Source: an uncultured Bacteroidota bacterium (lineage in GTDB: Bacteria; Bacteroidota; Bacteroidia; Bacteroidales; UBA12481). Taken from it: a DNA stretch of 54,161 bases. Below, one piece after another: positions 1 to 9,209 of the stretch. The first letter of the stretch is position 1, and every line of letters begins with the position of its first letter. The stretch covers positions 1 to 54,161 of the forward strand of contig CAINOB010000130.1 of the NCBI GenBank assembly GCA_903851365.1, written 5' to 3'. The translations under genes were made by a program, and so were the position numbers. The notes under the pieces were generated by a model. That model saw only the letters and a list, made by a program, of their open reading frames with translations, ran no database searches and was not told the origin of the DNA.

Positions 1-776
1 ATATACGGGAATCCGGATTCATAGATTTTTCTCATTTCCGGACGATATCTCTCATTGCTTTCGGTGCCAACCCAGAAATAGGCGGCAGTTTTTACACCTT
101 GCTGTTCAGCTGTTTCCCAGATAGCCTCCCCTTCCCAGAAGACAGAGTCCTCAACGGCCTGGCGATCACCCATTCGGAAAACGCGATCGAGCTTGGGATC
201 ATAAAAACTATTCTGAACTATGCCGTTATGATCCGGGTACAGACCCGTGGCAATGGCATAATGGTTTGGAAAGGTTTTCGAAGGATAGCTCGGTTTCAGG
301 GAGACTGCTTTACAACCATCGCGGGCCAGACGATCGAGGTTCGGCGTATGATAAATTACCGGATAATCCCACCGGAACCCATCCATGGAAAGAACCACCA
401 GACAATGTTTTTTGCCGGATTTAGGCTGTTTTATCACATCGCCTTTCAAGAGAACATCGATCCCTAAAGTTTGTCCAAGGGTCAGGTAAATATTTCCCTG
501 GATATAGGGTTTATATCCATCGAGCGATACCTTCACTGAATAGGGACCTCCAACCTCCAGGTTAGGCAGGCGGTAGGTGCCGGTTCCATCTGTCAGGGCA
601 GCAAAAAGCGATCCTGAAGGAATAAATGTGGCAATAACTTTGGCACCAGCGAGTGGCGTACCATCGGAGCTAGTGACTTTACCATTGATAACAGAGTTTT
701 TTACCTGGGAATTGCCATTTAAAACAACGGAAAAAAGAAGGGCCAGGAATAATAGCGACCGGGTCAGCTTTGACAT
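1..776 (-). CDS. Type I phosphodiesterase/nucleotide pyrophosphatase (NPP), 3' end outside window
   Basis: This gene runs off the left edge, so only about 258 N-terminal residues are visible. It starts at an ATG at 776-774 (MSKLTRSLLF) with a signal peptide ending near the Gly-Asn-Ser-Gln. Residues about 30-118 form a carboxypeptidase-regulatory-like beta-sandwich (NGKVTSSDGTPLAGAKV). The alkaline-phosphatase-fold NPP domain follows, with VVLSMDGFRWDY supplying a metal-binding Asp and PSKTFPNHYAIATGLYPDHNG containing the catalytic Thr typical of NPPs. Such enzymes hydrolyse phosphodiester or pyrophosphate bonds in the periplasm or outside the cell. The N-terminal domain closely resembles the first domain of the TonB receptor encoded just upstream, which is unusual for an enzyme. 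A strong terminator separates the two genes. The family call is sure; the substrate is unknown. Confidence 0.88.
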   Translation of the reverse strand, partial: MSKLTRSLLFLALLFSVVLNGNSQVKNSVINGKVTSSDGTPLAGAKVIATFIPSGSLFAALTDGTGTYRLPNLEVGGPYSVKVSLDGYKPYIQGNIYLTLGQTLGIDVLLKGDVIKQPKSGKKHCLVVLSMDGFRWDYPVIYHTPNLDRLARDGCKAVSLKPSYPSKTFPNHYAIATGLYPDHNGIVQNSFYDPKLDRVFRMGDRQAVEDSVFWEGEAIWETAEQQGVKTAAYFWVGTESNERYRPEMRKIYESGFPY

Positions 777-815
777 TTCAAAAATCTTTGGTGGATCAGG
801 GTGCAAATATAAGGC

Positions 816-850
816 AAAAAAAGACCGTCCCGGTTTCCCGGGGCGGTCTT
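816..850 (-). terminator. Intrinsic terminator of the TonB receptor gene
   Basis: On the minus strand a 13-bp stem starting AAGACCG at one end and ending CGGTCTT at the other, with one T-G pair and a 4-base loop (bases 821-850), is followed directly by a run of seven T (816-822). It lies about 20 bases past the stop of the receptor gene and before the start of the phosphodiesterase gene, so it should end the receptor transcript. Confidence 0.85.
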
Positions 851-870
851 CATTTTAAGGCTTGTAACCT

Positions 871-3800
871 TTAGTTAAACATATAACGTACGCCTAGTTG
901 TAAAAACCAGCACTGATTATAGTTTGTATAGGTAGAGAAAGTGTTTGTCAGATATGCTCCTTTTGAGTCTTTAGCCATTGAATAGGTGGGAACATTATTA
1001 GCGTCCTTCGATTCATATTTCAAGATCTGGCCATTGTTAGAGGAATACATGTTCTGGCTGACACCCCATTTACTGTTAATCAGGTTGCCAAAGTTCAGGA
1101 AGTCCAAAGAGATTTCTAAGGTATTGTTTGATTTTCCTGCTTTAATACTGAAATCCTGTACCACTCGCAAGTCAAAATGGTTTACCCATGGTGCCATTGC
1201 AGCATATGCTTCAGCATATTGTCCTTTATGGGACGACAGATACTTATCCTGAGCCATGAAAGTGAAGAATGCATCTTCATCGGCTGAGCTGACAAACTTA
1301 ACATCTCCTTTTGCTTTCGGTATGTAAATCAGGTCAGTAGCATTTCCATCGCCGTTCATATCGTTGGAATAGGTGAAGCTGTAACCATAAGGCGAATATC
1401 CGGTATAAAACAAACCAAAGGAGGTAGCCATATGATTGTTCAGGTAAGGAAGCTTGTATGATAAGGAAGCGATTGCTTTGGTCGGTACAACATATTGCGA
1501 CCTCTGAACCAAAGGCATAAACGGTCCGTTAACCTCATACATGCCAGTGTAAGCAGAAGATGCGTTACTACCAGGCATACCGGAAATTTCTTTCGATTCG
1601 GTTTTGGTAAACGCAGCCATGATATTCAAATTCTTAATCGGTTCTGCTGTAATTGTTATGTTACCAATAGCGCCCCATCCTTCACTGTTATTTGCCAGAA
1701 TAAAGGCATTCTTTGCGGTGTAGTTGTCGTTTTTCGGATAAATGAGCCTGTTATCCGAGCCACTGAAAGTTGCCCAGGTTGAATCTGATGGCTTCAGGTT
1801 GTAGTTTTGAAGCATAACACCATTGATGGTTTTCATGTAAATAGCTTCCAATGTTACCGTCAACGGGAACGAAACCGGAACTTTATAATCTACCGCCAGC
1901 GAGGATTTCCACACTTTTGGCATTTTAAAGTTTGGATCAATTCCATTGATGGTACTTGGCAAAACGCCTTTTTCAGGAGTAATGGTATTTGGAAGACCAA
2001 GTAATGCGATCATCTGGTTTACATCGGTGATCATTTTACCGGCCAGCAAAGCCAGTTTAGGATCCACGCTCTTAATGGAACCATCGGCATTATATTTGGT
2101 AACTGCCGTGTAGCTGCCCTGAACCATTCCTGAGTTGGTTGGCATGTTGGTGAAGAACACCAGCGGCAACCTTCCTGCAAATAATCCTGAACCTCCACGA
2201 ACCTTCAAAGTCTGGTCTTTCAATACATCCCAGGTAAAACCAACACGTGGTGAAACCTGAACTTTTGCAGTCGGCCATGCACCGGTATCGATCTTTTTAC
2301 CACCAAAATCCAAAGCAAGAATTGCGTTATTGGTCATAACGTTATCTACATACTTCAAATAATCGGCACGTATTCCATAGGTCAATTTGAAATTGGATGA
2401 AATTTTCCATTCATCCTGTGCATATAATCCAATCTGATTAAATGCAACCTGAGCAGCCGGATTCAATTCGCCGTCGTAACCGTAGGTCAGGGCAAAATCC
2501 CTTGGTGCGCGCTGATTCAGGAAATCGTCAAGGCTGGCATAACGATAATATCCTGTACCGTTCCTCATATAGGAGTTGTTTGCCATTTGATGTTCAAAAC
2601 TTGCCCCACCGGTAATTTTGTGACTGCCAAAGGAGAAGTTTACGTTGTCGGTGACTGTTGCGATATTGTTATGCACACCGTTGTTCCAGGTAAACAATTC
2701 GTAACCTGCCGACATGTAAGGTTCTAAAATCTGTTTCCCATCGGAAGTAACGCCCTTCATGATATCGACAAACGGGAAAGGACTTGAGTTAGAGCCGCGA
2801 ACATCGCTTATCGATGTATAAGTAGCCAGCAATTGATTCGAGATACGATCAGTGATACGGCTGTTCAAATCCAAAGAACCCGAATTTACAATATTATCCA
2901 TGGAATACGTCGAATTGGAGAAAGCCATGGAGTTTTGTGAAATACGATCCATTGCGGTATTTCTGAAACCGGCATCAGTTGAGTTACCGTTCGTTGGAAA
3001 CCAGGACTGGTTTTTTGTATAGTTATATCTCAAACTTAACCTGTTCGATTTGTTGATGTTCCAGTCGATACGGGCCAGCAGTTTTTTGTTGCTTTGATCA
3101 GCCGGGTAATCTGAGTAGGAACCAGGATCATATCCGTAATTATTGATCAGATTTTGTCTTACAAGGTCCATATCCGTAGTGCTGGTACGGGAAAGCTGCA
3201 GATCTTTATTGGCAACACCATCCACTGAAGGTCTCCAGGTTACCACCTGTCCTGGCTGCAATGTGTATTCTCCGTTAACGAAGAAGAACAATTTGTTTTT
3301 GATGATCGGTCCACCGAGGGTTACACCATAAATCTTAGTTGACGATGCCGGGCGAACTCCAAAATCAACATCACCGATATGGTTTCCGCGCAAATCCTGG
3401 TTGGTGAAGTAAGTATAAGCAGATCCTTTAAAAGTATTTGTTCCTGATTTGGTAATGGCATTGATACCGCCACCAATGAAATTAGTCTGCCGCAGATCGA
3501 ATGGAGCAATAACTACCTGCAATTCTTCAATAGCATCAAGAGAAATAGGATTTCCCCCGCCAGGAAGACTTGAACTCAATCCAAAGTTGTTGTTAAAATT
3601 GGCGCCGTCAACGGTAAAATTGGTTGAACGGCCGTCACCTCCGGCAATGCTCATGCCATTTGCGAATGGCGAAAGCTGTGCGATGTTGGAGATGCTTCTG
3701 CTGATGTTAGGCATCATCAACATCTGTTCATTCGAAATGTTCGTAGATGCACCGGTCTTGTCTGATTTGAAGGCCGATGGCTTGGCGCCTACCACCACAA

Positions 3801-4158
3801 TCTCACCAAGTTGCTTGTTGCTCTCGGTAAGTTTTGCTTCAAGTGCAAAATAGGTACCCAGTGACAGGGTGATGTCGGTGAAGGTCTTCTTTGAATATCC
3901 GACACATGACACTTCAACCGTGTACGGACCACCAGATCTCATACCCTGAAGGTCAAAAAATCCTTCAGTGTTTGTAGGAACTGCATACTTCGTTCCTGAA
4001 GGAACATGGACGGCAACTACCGTCGCACCGGGCAACGGCTTTCCTTCGGGGTTGGTAACTTTACCGTTCATCCCAGAGGTTGTGACCTGGGAATAACCAC
4101 TGAAAGCAGTGAAAACGCCCAGAACAATTAGCACTAAAACTTTGGAAAGATTTCTCAT
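871..4158 (-). CDS. TonB-dependent receptor, Oar-like, with carboxypeptidase-regulatory-like N-terminal domain
   Basis: The 1095-residue product has a signal peptide (residues 1-23, ending FSGYSQ), a carboxypeptidase-regulatory-like domain (about 28-115), a TonB plug (about 125-240, with NAITKSGTNTFKG) and a long beta-barrel ending in WFLQLGVRYMFN, whose terminal aromatic residues fit outer-membrane assembly. Receptors of this Oar-like group import large substrates or help secretion; the substrate cannot be read here. It has no SusD-like partner next to it, so it is not a classic SusCD pair. A candidate promoter lies about 65 bases upstream and an intrinsic terminator downstream, so it is probably transcribed alone. 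The neighbouring phosphodiesterase shares its first domain. Confidence 0.93.
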   Translation of the reverse strand: MRNLSKVLVLIVLGVFTAFSGYSQVTTSGMNGKVTNPEGKPLPGATVVAVHVPSGTKYAVPTNTEGFFDLQGMRSGGPYTVEVSCVGYSKKTFTDITLSLGTYFALEAKLTESNKQLGEIVVVGAKPSAFKSDKTGASTNISNEQMLMMPNISRSISNIAQLSPFANGMSIAGGDGRSTNFTVDGANFNNNFGLSSSLPGGGNPISLDAIEELQVVIAPFDLRQTNFIGGGINAITKSGTNTFKGSAYTYFTNQDLRGNHIGDVDFGVRPASSTKIYGVTLGGPIIKNKLFFFVNGEYTLQPGQVVTWRPSVDGVANKDLQLSRTSTTDMDLVRQNLINNYGYDPGSYSDYPADQSNKKLLARIDWNINKSNRLSLRYNYTKNQSWFPTNGNSTDAGFRNTAMDRISQNSMAFSNSTYSMDNIVNSGSLDLNSRITDRISNQLLATYTSISDVRGSNSSPFPFVDIMKGVTSDGKQILEPYMSAGYELFTWNNGVHNNIATVTDNVNFSFGSHKITGGASFEHQMANNSYMRNGTGYYRYASLDDFLNQRAPRDFALTYGYDGELNPAAQVAFNQIGLYAQDEWKISSNFKLTYGIRADYLKYVDNVMTNNAILALDFGGKKIDTGAWPTAKVQVSPRVGFTWDVLKDQTLKVRGGSGLFAGRLPLVFFTNMPTNSGMVQGSYTAVTKYNADGSIKSVDPKLALLAGKMITDVNQMIALLGLPNTITPEKGVLPSTINGIDPNFKMPKVWKSSLAVDYKVPVSFPLTVTLEAIYMKTINGVMLQNYNLKPSDSTWATFSGSDNRLIYPKNDNYTAKNAFILANNSEGWGAIGNITITAEPIKNLNIMAAFTKTESKEISGMPGSNASSAYTGMYEVNGPFMPLVQRSQYVVPTKAIASLSYKLPYLNNHMATSFGLFYTGYSPYGYSFTYSNDMNGDGNATDLIYIPKAKGDVKFVSSADEDAFFTFMAQDKYLSSHKGQYAEAYAAMAPWVNHFDLRVVQDFSIKAGKSNNTLEISLDFLNFGNLINSKWGVSQNMYSSNNGQILKYESKDANNVPTYSMAKDSKGAYLTNTFSTYTNYNQCWFLQLGVRYMFN

Positions 4159-4225
4159 AAACGCGTAGTTTTGGTTATAATATACTGAATGACTTAATTT
4201 TATAATGGTGAATAATCCCCGTACC

Positions 4226-4253
4226 CAAACTTAGAGATTTTAGTCAAAAGCAA
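4226..4253 (-). promoter_or_regulatory. Candidate Bacteroidota promoter for the TonB receptor
   Basis: On the minus strand TAAGTTTG (4233-4226) matches the Bacteroidota -7 element TAnnTTTG, and a TTG (4253-4251) sits 17 bases upstream as a possible -33 element. This would give a leader of about 60 bases before the ATG at 4158. The rest of the 186-base gap to the next gene shows nothing else that I can support. The spacing is slightly short, so confidence is moderate. Confidence 0.4.
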
Positions 4254-4344
4254 CGTAAATTAAACATTAAGTTTAATCTGCCAAGAGATTTATGAACTCT
4301 GTTATTAACAAGTTGAACAGGTTTGGTCAAAAAAAAATACCTGT

Positions 4345-5604
4345 TTACGGGTTGGCAGTTACCCATTTAAAAAGCTTATCGCCACGCCTGATTTTTCTTC
4401 CGGTACGAAAGGCTATCCGCTCGCCTTTTAAGGCAGCCGGGACTTGTCCACCTTTATTATGAATCTCATCTACAGTTATTTGGATGAGCCCTGTGGTGGG
4501 GCCAGTAATAATAACTTCATCACCAACTTCCAGATTTTCTGATTGTATATCAAATTCCCCCACCCCAAGTTTTGAATAATAATTGGTGGCTGTACCGATC
4601 AGGATTTTTCTTTTTGTGGCAGCTGATCCGTAAACCGCGCTCCATTCGCCCAATCTCTGGCCCAGATAATATCCGTCCCAGAATCCGCGGTTAAAAACGG
4701 TTGAAAGCCTTTTCGTCCAATTTTCCATTTTCTCGGGCTCGTATGTTCCATCGAACAGGCTGTCAACAGCTTCACGATAGCAAGAGGTCACGGTCTGCAC
4801 ATATTCCGCCGGCCTGGCCCGGCCCTCGATTTTAAGTACAGATATCCCGGCAGCAATTATCCTGTCGAGAAAATGAATCGTGGCCAGATCTTTTGGCGAC
4901 ATGATATATTCCTGATCAATTTCCAGTTCATCGCCCGATTCAATATCCTCCACGCGATAGGCCCTTCGGCACGCCTGCTGACAACTCCCGCGGTTGGCCG
5001 AAACATTATACTGATGAAGGCTGAGGTAACACTTGCCTGAGATGGCCATGCACAAGGCCCCATGAACAAAAAGTTCCAGTTTTATTGGCTTGCCCGACGG
5101 ACCTTTAATTCCAGAGGCACCAATCTTTCCGGCTATTTCACTGATTTGGTCGAGAGTAAGTTCCCTGGCAAGAACCATCACATCAGCATATTTTGCGTAA
5201 AATCTGACAGTTTCAAAATTCGAAATATTCAGTTGTGTCGATAAATGAAGTGCCACACCCTGCTCCCTGGCATATTCGATTACGGACTGATCCGAAGCAA
5301 TTACGGCCGATATTCCGGCAGAAGCAGCGGCATCGATCAGCTGATGCGACAAGTTTATTTCCTGATCGTATATAATGGTGTTCAGGGTGAGGTACGATTT
5401 AACCCCGCAAAACTTGCAGTATCGGGCGATCAATGGCAGATCAGAAGTCAGGAAATTTCTGGCCGATTTCGACCTCATATTCAGATGTTCCACTCCGAAA
5501 TAAACAGCATTTGCCCCTCCGGCCACTGCTGCACGGAGAGCCTCGAACGACCCTGCCGGAGCCATCACTTCGATAGTATCCCGGTCAAATGGCAGGCCGG
5601 TCAT
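4345..5604 (-). CDS. U32 family peptidase-like protein (TrhP/RlhA type RNA hydroxylation)
   Basis: The 419-residue protein opens with VMAPAGSFEALRAAVAGGANAVYFG, the TIM-barrel start of the U32 family, and carries the U32 signature ELFVHGALCMAISGKCYLS at about 178-195. Cysteines 185, 192, 208 and 212 (in CQQACRRAY) are the four conserved family cysteines, proposed to hold an iron-sulfur cluster. E. coli members TrhP and RlhA hydroxylate tRNA and 23S rRNA and are not proven proteases, so an RNA-modifying role is the better guess. It is shorter than TrhP (about 450 residues). Its ATG overlaps the TGA of the GT9 gene by four bases, so the two are translationally coupled at the end of the ATP synthase cluster. 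Confidence 0.85.
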   Translation of the reverse strand: MTGLPFDRDTIEVMAPAGSFEALRAAVAGGANAVYFGVEHLNMRSKSARNFLTSDLPLIARYCKFCGVKSYLTLNTIIYDQEINLSHQLIDAAASAGISAVIASDQSVIEYAREQGVALHLSTQLNISNFETVRFYAKYADVMVLARELTLDQISEIAGKIGASGIKGPSGKPIKLELFVHGALCMAISGKCYLSLHQYNVSANRGSCQQACRRAYRVEDIESGDELEIDQEYIMSPKDLATIHFLDRIIAAGISVLKIEGRARPAEYVQTVTSCYREAVDSLFDGTYEPEKMENWTKRLSTVFNRGFWDGYYLGQRLGEWSAVYGSAATKRKILIGTATNYYSKLGVGEFDIQSENLEVGDEVIITGPTTGLIQITVDEIHNKGGQVPAALKGERIAFRTGRKIRRGDKLFKWVTANP

Positions 5605-6416
5605 GGTTGGATATTGAAAAGTGATCTGGCCCAGAGTGCAATATCCTTTCTGTCTGAAAGAGTACTGTTTTCTGTGATAAAGAAAGTTTCCTTACCCAAT
5701 GCCGCAGCTACCTGGTCCCAAAAAGCGTTGAAAACAATGGAACCCCTGGCATGGCTCAGCAAGGATCCAATCTGCGAATAAGTAAGATCGCCGCAAGTAG
5801 GAAAAACAGCACATCCGGAAGCCTGACCGATACGGTTAGCCAGGTCCCGATCGCCGGAATTACCGGTTACAACGATCGGTTTCTCCGTTAATACAGCCAG
5901 CTCGATAATCTGCTCATCTGTAAGAAGTCGCTTACTCTTTCCTGCATTGTCCAGCGACAAAATGAGGTATCCATCCAGAAAATCAGAGGGTAATAATTCA
6001 GTATCCAGGGGAGCGGCTATAAGCTGCGACCCTTTCCCGTCATCGGTAACATCAAAAAGTTTGCCTGTTTTAAATGCCCTCTGCGACCAGGGTTCCCAGA
6101 AATTCAGTCTGTTTATTGTAAAATCGAGCACTTTGAGTTGTCCCTTAAGCCGTCGTGTAATGCGGCTGCCATCCAGGTCGATCAGGTAATCAGGTAGAAA
6201 ATTTCTGAGATCCTCCAGCAGTTCATCAGGTTTCTCCTGATAAACGAACAGCTCTTCCAGAAAGGGGTTTGAACTTAACAGCCAGAGGTGCTCCTTTTTA
6301 ACGGCAGAATAGACCAATGCCCCCTCCACCTGGGTCCTAATGCACCTGATGAGCGGGGTAGCTAAAAGGATTTCAGCAGGATCATCCGGATGAAGAATGA
6401 CAAATCTGGCTTCCAA
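5601..6416 (-). CDS. Glycosyltransferase family 9 (heptosyltransferase-like), short
   Basis: The 271-residue protein begins EARFVILHPDDPAEILLATPLIRCI, which resembles the N-terminus of ADP-heptose:LPS heptosyltransferases, and later has a nucleotide-sugar domain with IVVTGNSGDRDLANRI and DLTYSQIGSLLSHARGSIVFNAF. It is shorter than the usual 330-350 residues, with a compressed middle. Such enzymes act on the cytoplasmic face and add heptose or related sugars to the lipopolysaccharide core. The only start consistent with the frame is a TTG at 6416, since an in-frame stop lies four codons upstream. It follows atpC by nine bases and overlaps the U32 gene by four. Confidence 0.75.
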   Translation of the reverse strand: MEARFVILHPDDPAEILLATPLIRCIRTQVEGALVYSAVKKEHLWLLSSNPFLEELFVYQEKPDELLEDLRNFLPDYLIDLDGSRITRRLKGQLKVLDFTINRLNFWEPWSQRAFKTGKLFDVTDDGKGSQLIAAPLDTELLPSDFLDGYLILSLDNAGKSKRLLTDEQIIELAVLTEKPIVVTGNSGDRDLANRIGQASGCAVFPTCGDLTYSQIGSLLSHARGSIVFNAFWDQVAAALGKETFFITENSTLSDRKDIALWARSLFNIQP

Positions 6417-6425
6417 ATGATTTAA

Positions 6426-6668
6426 TTAACCGACAGTTACCAGCAAATGAATCTTATTATCCAAACATTCCACCACTCCTCTTTTAATAAGAAAATGGTG
6501 AGTTTGTCCGGCAATATCTATCACCTTGACGTCTCCTGCCTCCAACGATGAAATCAGTGGCGCGTGGTTGGTCATCATCTCGAAAGATCCCTTGGTTCCG
6601 GGCAGGCTCACCAGGGTGATCTCCCCCGAAAAGATTTTTGATTCCGGTGTTAAAATTTCCAGGTACAC
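6426..6668 (-). CDS. atpC: ATP synthase F1 epsilon subunit, N-terminal domain only
   Basis: The 80-residue protein (MYLEILTPESKIFSGEITLVSLPGTKGSFEMMTNHAPLISSLEAG) is the beta-sandwich domain of AtpC that couples the central stalk to the c-ring. The C-terminal two-helix domain that inhibits ATP hydrolysis in E. coli is missing, as is common in Bacteroidota. The start is a GTG at 6668. It follows atpD by 17 bases and is clearly in the same transcript. Confidence 0.95.
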   Translation of the reverse strand: MYLEILTPESKIFSGEITLVSLPGTKGSFEMMTNHAPLISSLEAGDVKVIDIAGQTHHFLIKRGVVECLDNKIHLLVTVG

Positions 6669-6685
6669 GATAATTGTTGGATTAG

Positions 6686-8209
<1,524 letters not shown>

Positions 8210-8234
8210 TTATAAAATTCAAAAATATCTTAAT

Positions 8235-9209
8235 TTATCTAATCCGGTCCATCAGGTTCCGGGTAAACTTTTCAAGTTCCTTTTTACGCGCAGGTTCAAC
8301 TGGAATTTCTTCCAGGATTTCGAGCGCCTTTTGTGAATAAAAATGGACCTTGTCTATGGTAATTTTGTCTATTTCCAAATCATGAAATACTTTTTTCACT
8401 GATTCGATTTTAATATCAGCATTAAAATCCTCAGAACTGTAATAGTGATCGAGTAAGGATCGTTGCTCAGGGTTAGCCATTTCACGGGCTTTAATCAGGA
8501 GAAAAGTTTTCTTATTAGCCAGGATATCGCCTCCGATATTCTTCCCGAAAGTTACCGGGTTTCCAAAGGTATCCAGAAAATCGTCCTGCAACTGAAAAGC
8601 CATTCCGATCATATCGCCCATCTCATATACTTTTTTAGCCCACTCAGCATCAGCTCCACCGATGAGTGCACCGATCTGCAGACTTCCTGCAATTAATACC
8701 GCTGTTTTCAACCGGATCATATTCAGGTAATCTGCCACGCTGACCTCTGGAATCCGTTCGAAATTCAGGTCATATTGCTGACCCTCACAAACCTGCAATG
8801 CGGTACTGTTGAATACGCGCAAAACATCCGGAAGGATTTCCTTATCGCAGGAAGCAATGAAAATATTCGATTGAATAGCCAGGGCATCGCCCGAAAGAAT
8901 TGCACGGTTTACATCCCATTTAACATGAACGGTTGGAAGATTACGGCGCATAAATGCCTTATCCATAATATCATCATGAAGCAAGGTGAAATTATGGAAC
9001 ATCTCAATTCCAAGTGCCGGAAGTGCAGCTTTCCTGACATCATCCTTAAATAACTGGCAACCCATCAGAACGAATACGGGACGAAGGCGCTTACCCCCAT
9101 TGGATAAAGTATACCACATGGGTTCATACAGTTCACGTGGCTCGAGAATCCGGTATTGTGCATGGATCTCCTCGTCGATAAGCACTTGAAGTTCTTCTAT
9201 CGTTTTCAT
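8235..9209 (-). CDS. Polyprenyl (E-isoprenyl) diphosphate synthase
   Basis: The 324-residue protein has both aspartate-rich motifs of trans-prenyltransferases: DDIMD at 79-83 followed by RR at 88-89, and DDFLD at 209-213, together with GGKRLRP near residue 38. It condenses isopentenyl diphosphate with an allylic diphosphate to give a C15-C20 or longer chain. A phenylalanine at position 74, five residues before the first motif, suggests a limited chain length, but this is weak evidence. Its start overlaps the MMPL stop by four bases, so the two are coupled, and atpD follows 37 bases later. It could be farnesyl, geranylgeranyl or longer-chain synthase. Confidence 0.9.
   Translation of the reverse strand: MKTIEELQVLIDEEIHAQYRILEPRELYEPMWYTLSNGGKRLRPVFVLMGCQLFKDDVRKAALPALGIEMFHNFTLLHDDIMDKAFMRRNLPTVHVKWDVNRAILSGDALAIQSNIFIASCDKEILPDVLRVFNSTALQVCEGQQYDLNFERIPEVSVADYLNMIRLKTAVLIAGSLQIGALIGGADAEWAKKVYEMGDMIGMAFQLQDDFLDTFGNPVTFGKNIGGDILANKKTFLLIKAREMANPEQRSLLDHYYSSEDFNADIKIESVKKVFHDLEIDKITIDKVHFYSQKALEILEEIPVEPARKKELEKFTRNLMDRIR

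Noticed and set aside
1495-2278. Several open frames of 60-130 residues opposite or across the TonB receptor gene
   Set aside because: They have no start context or recognisable motif and lie entirely within a clear long coding sequence.
871-4158. A SusC/SusD nutrient-uptake pair
   Set aside because: No SusD-like lipoprotein gene is adjacent and the receptor looks Oar-like.
4310-4344. A terminator after the U32 gene made of ACAGGT, a T-run and ACCTGT
   Set aside because: The T-run is in the loop, not after the stem, and the stem is only six pairs.
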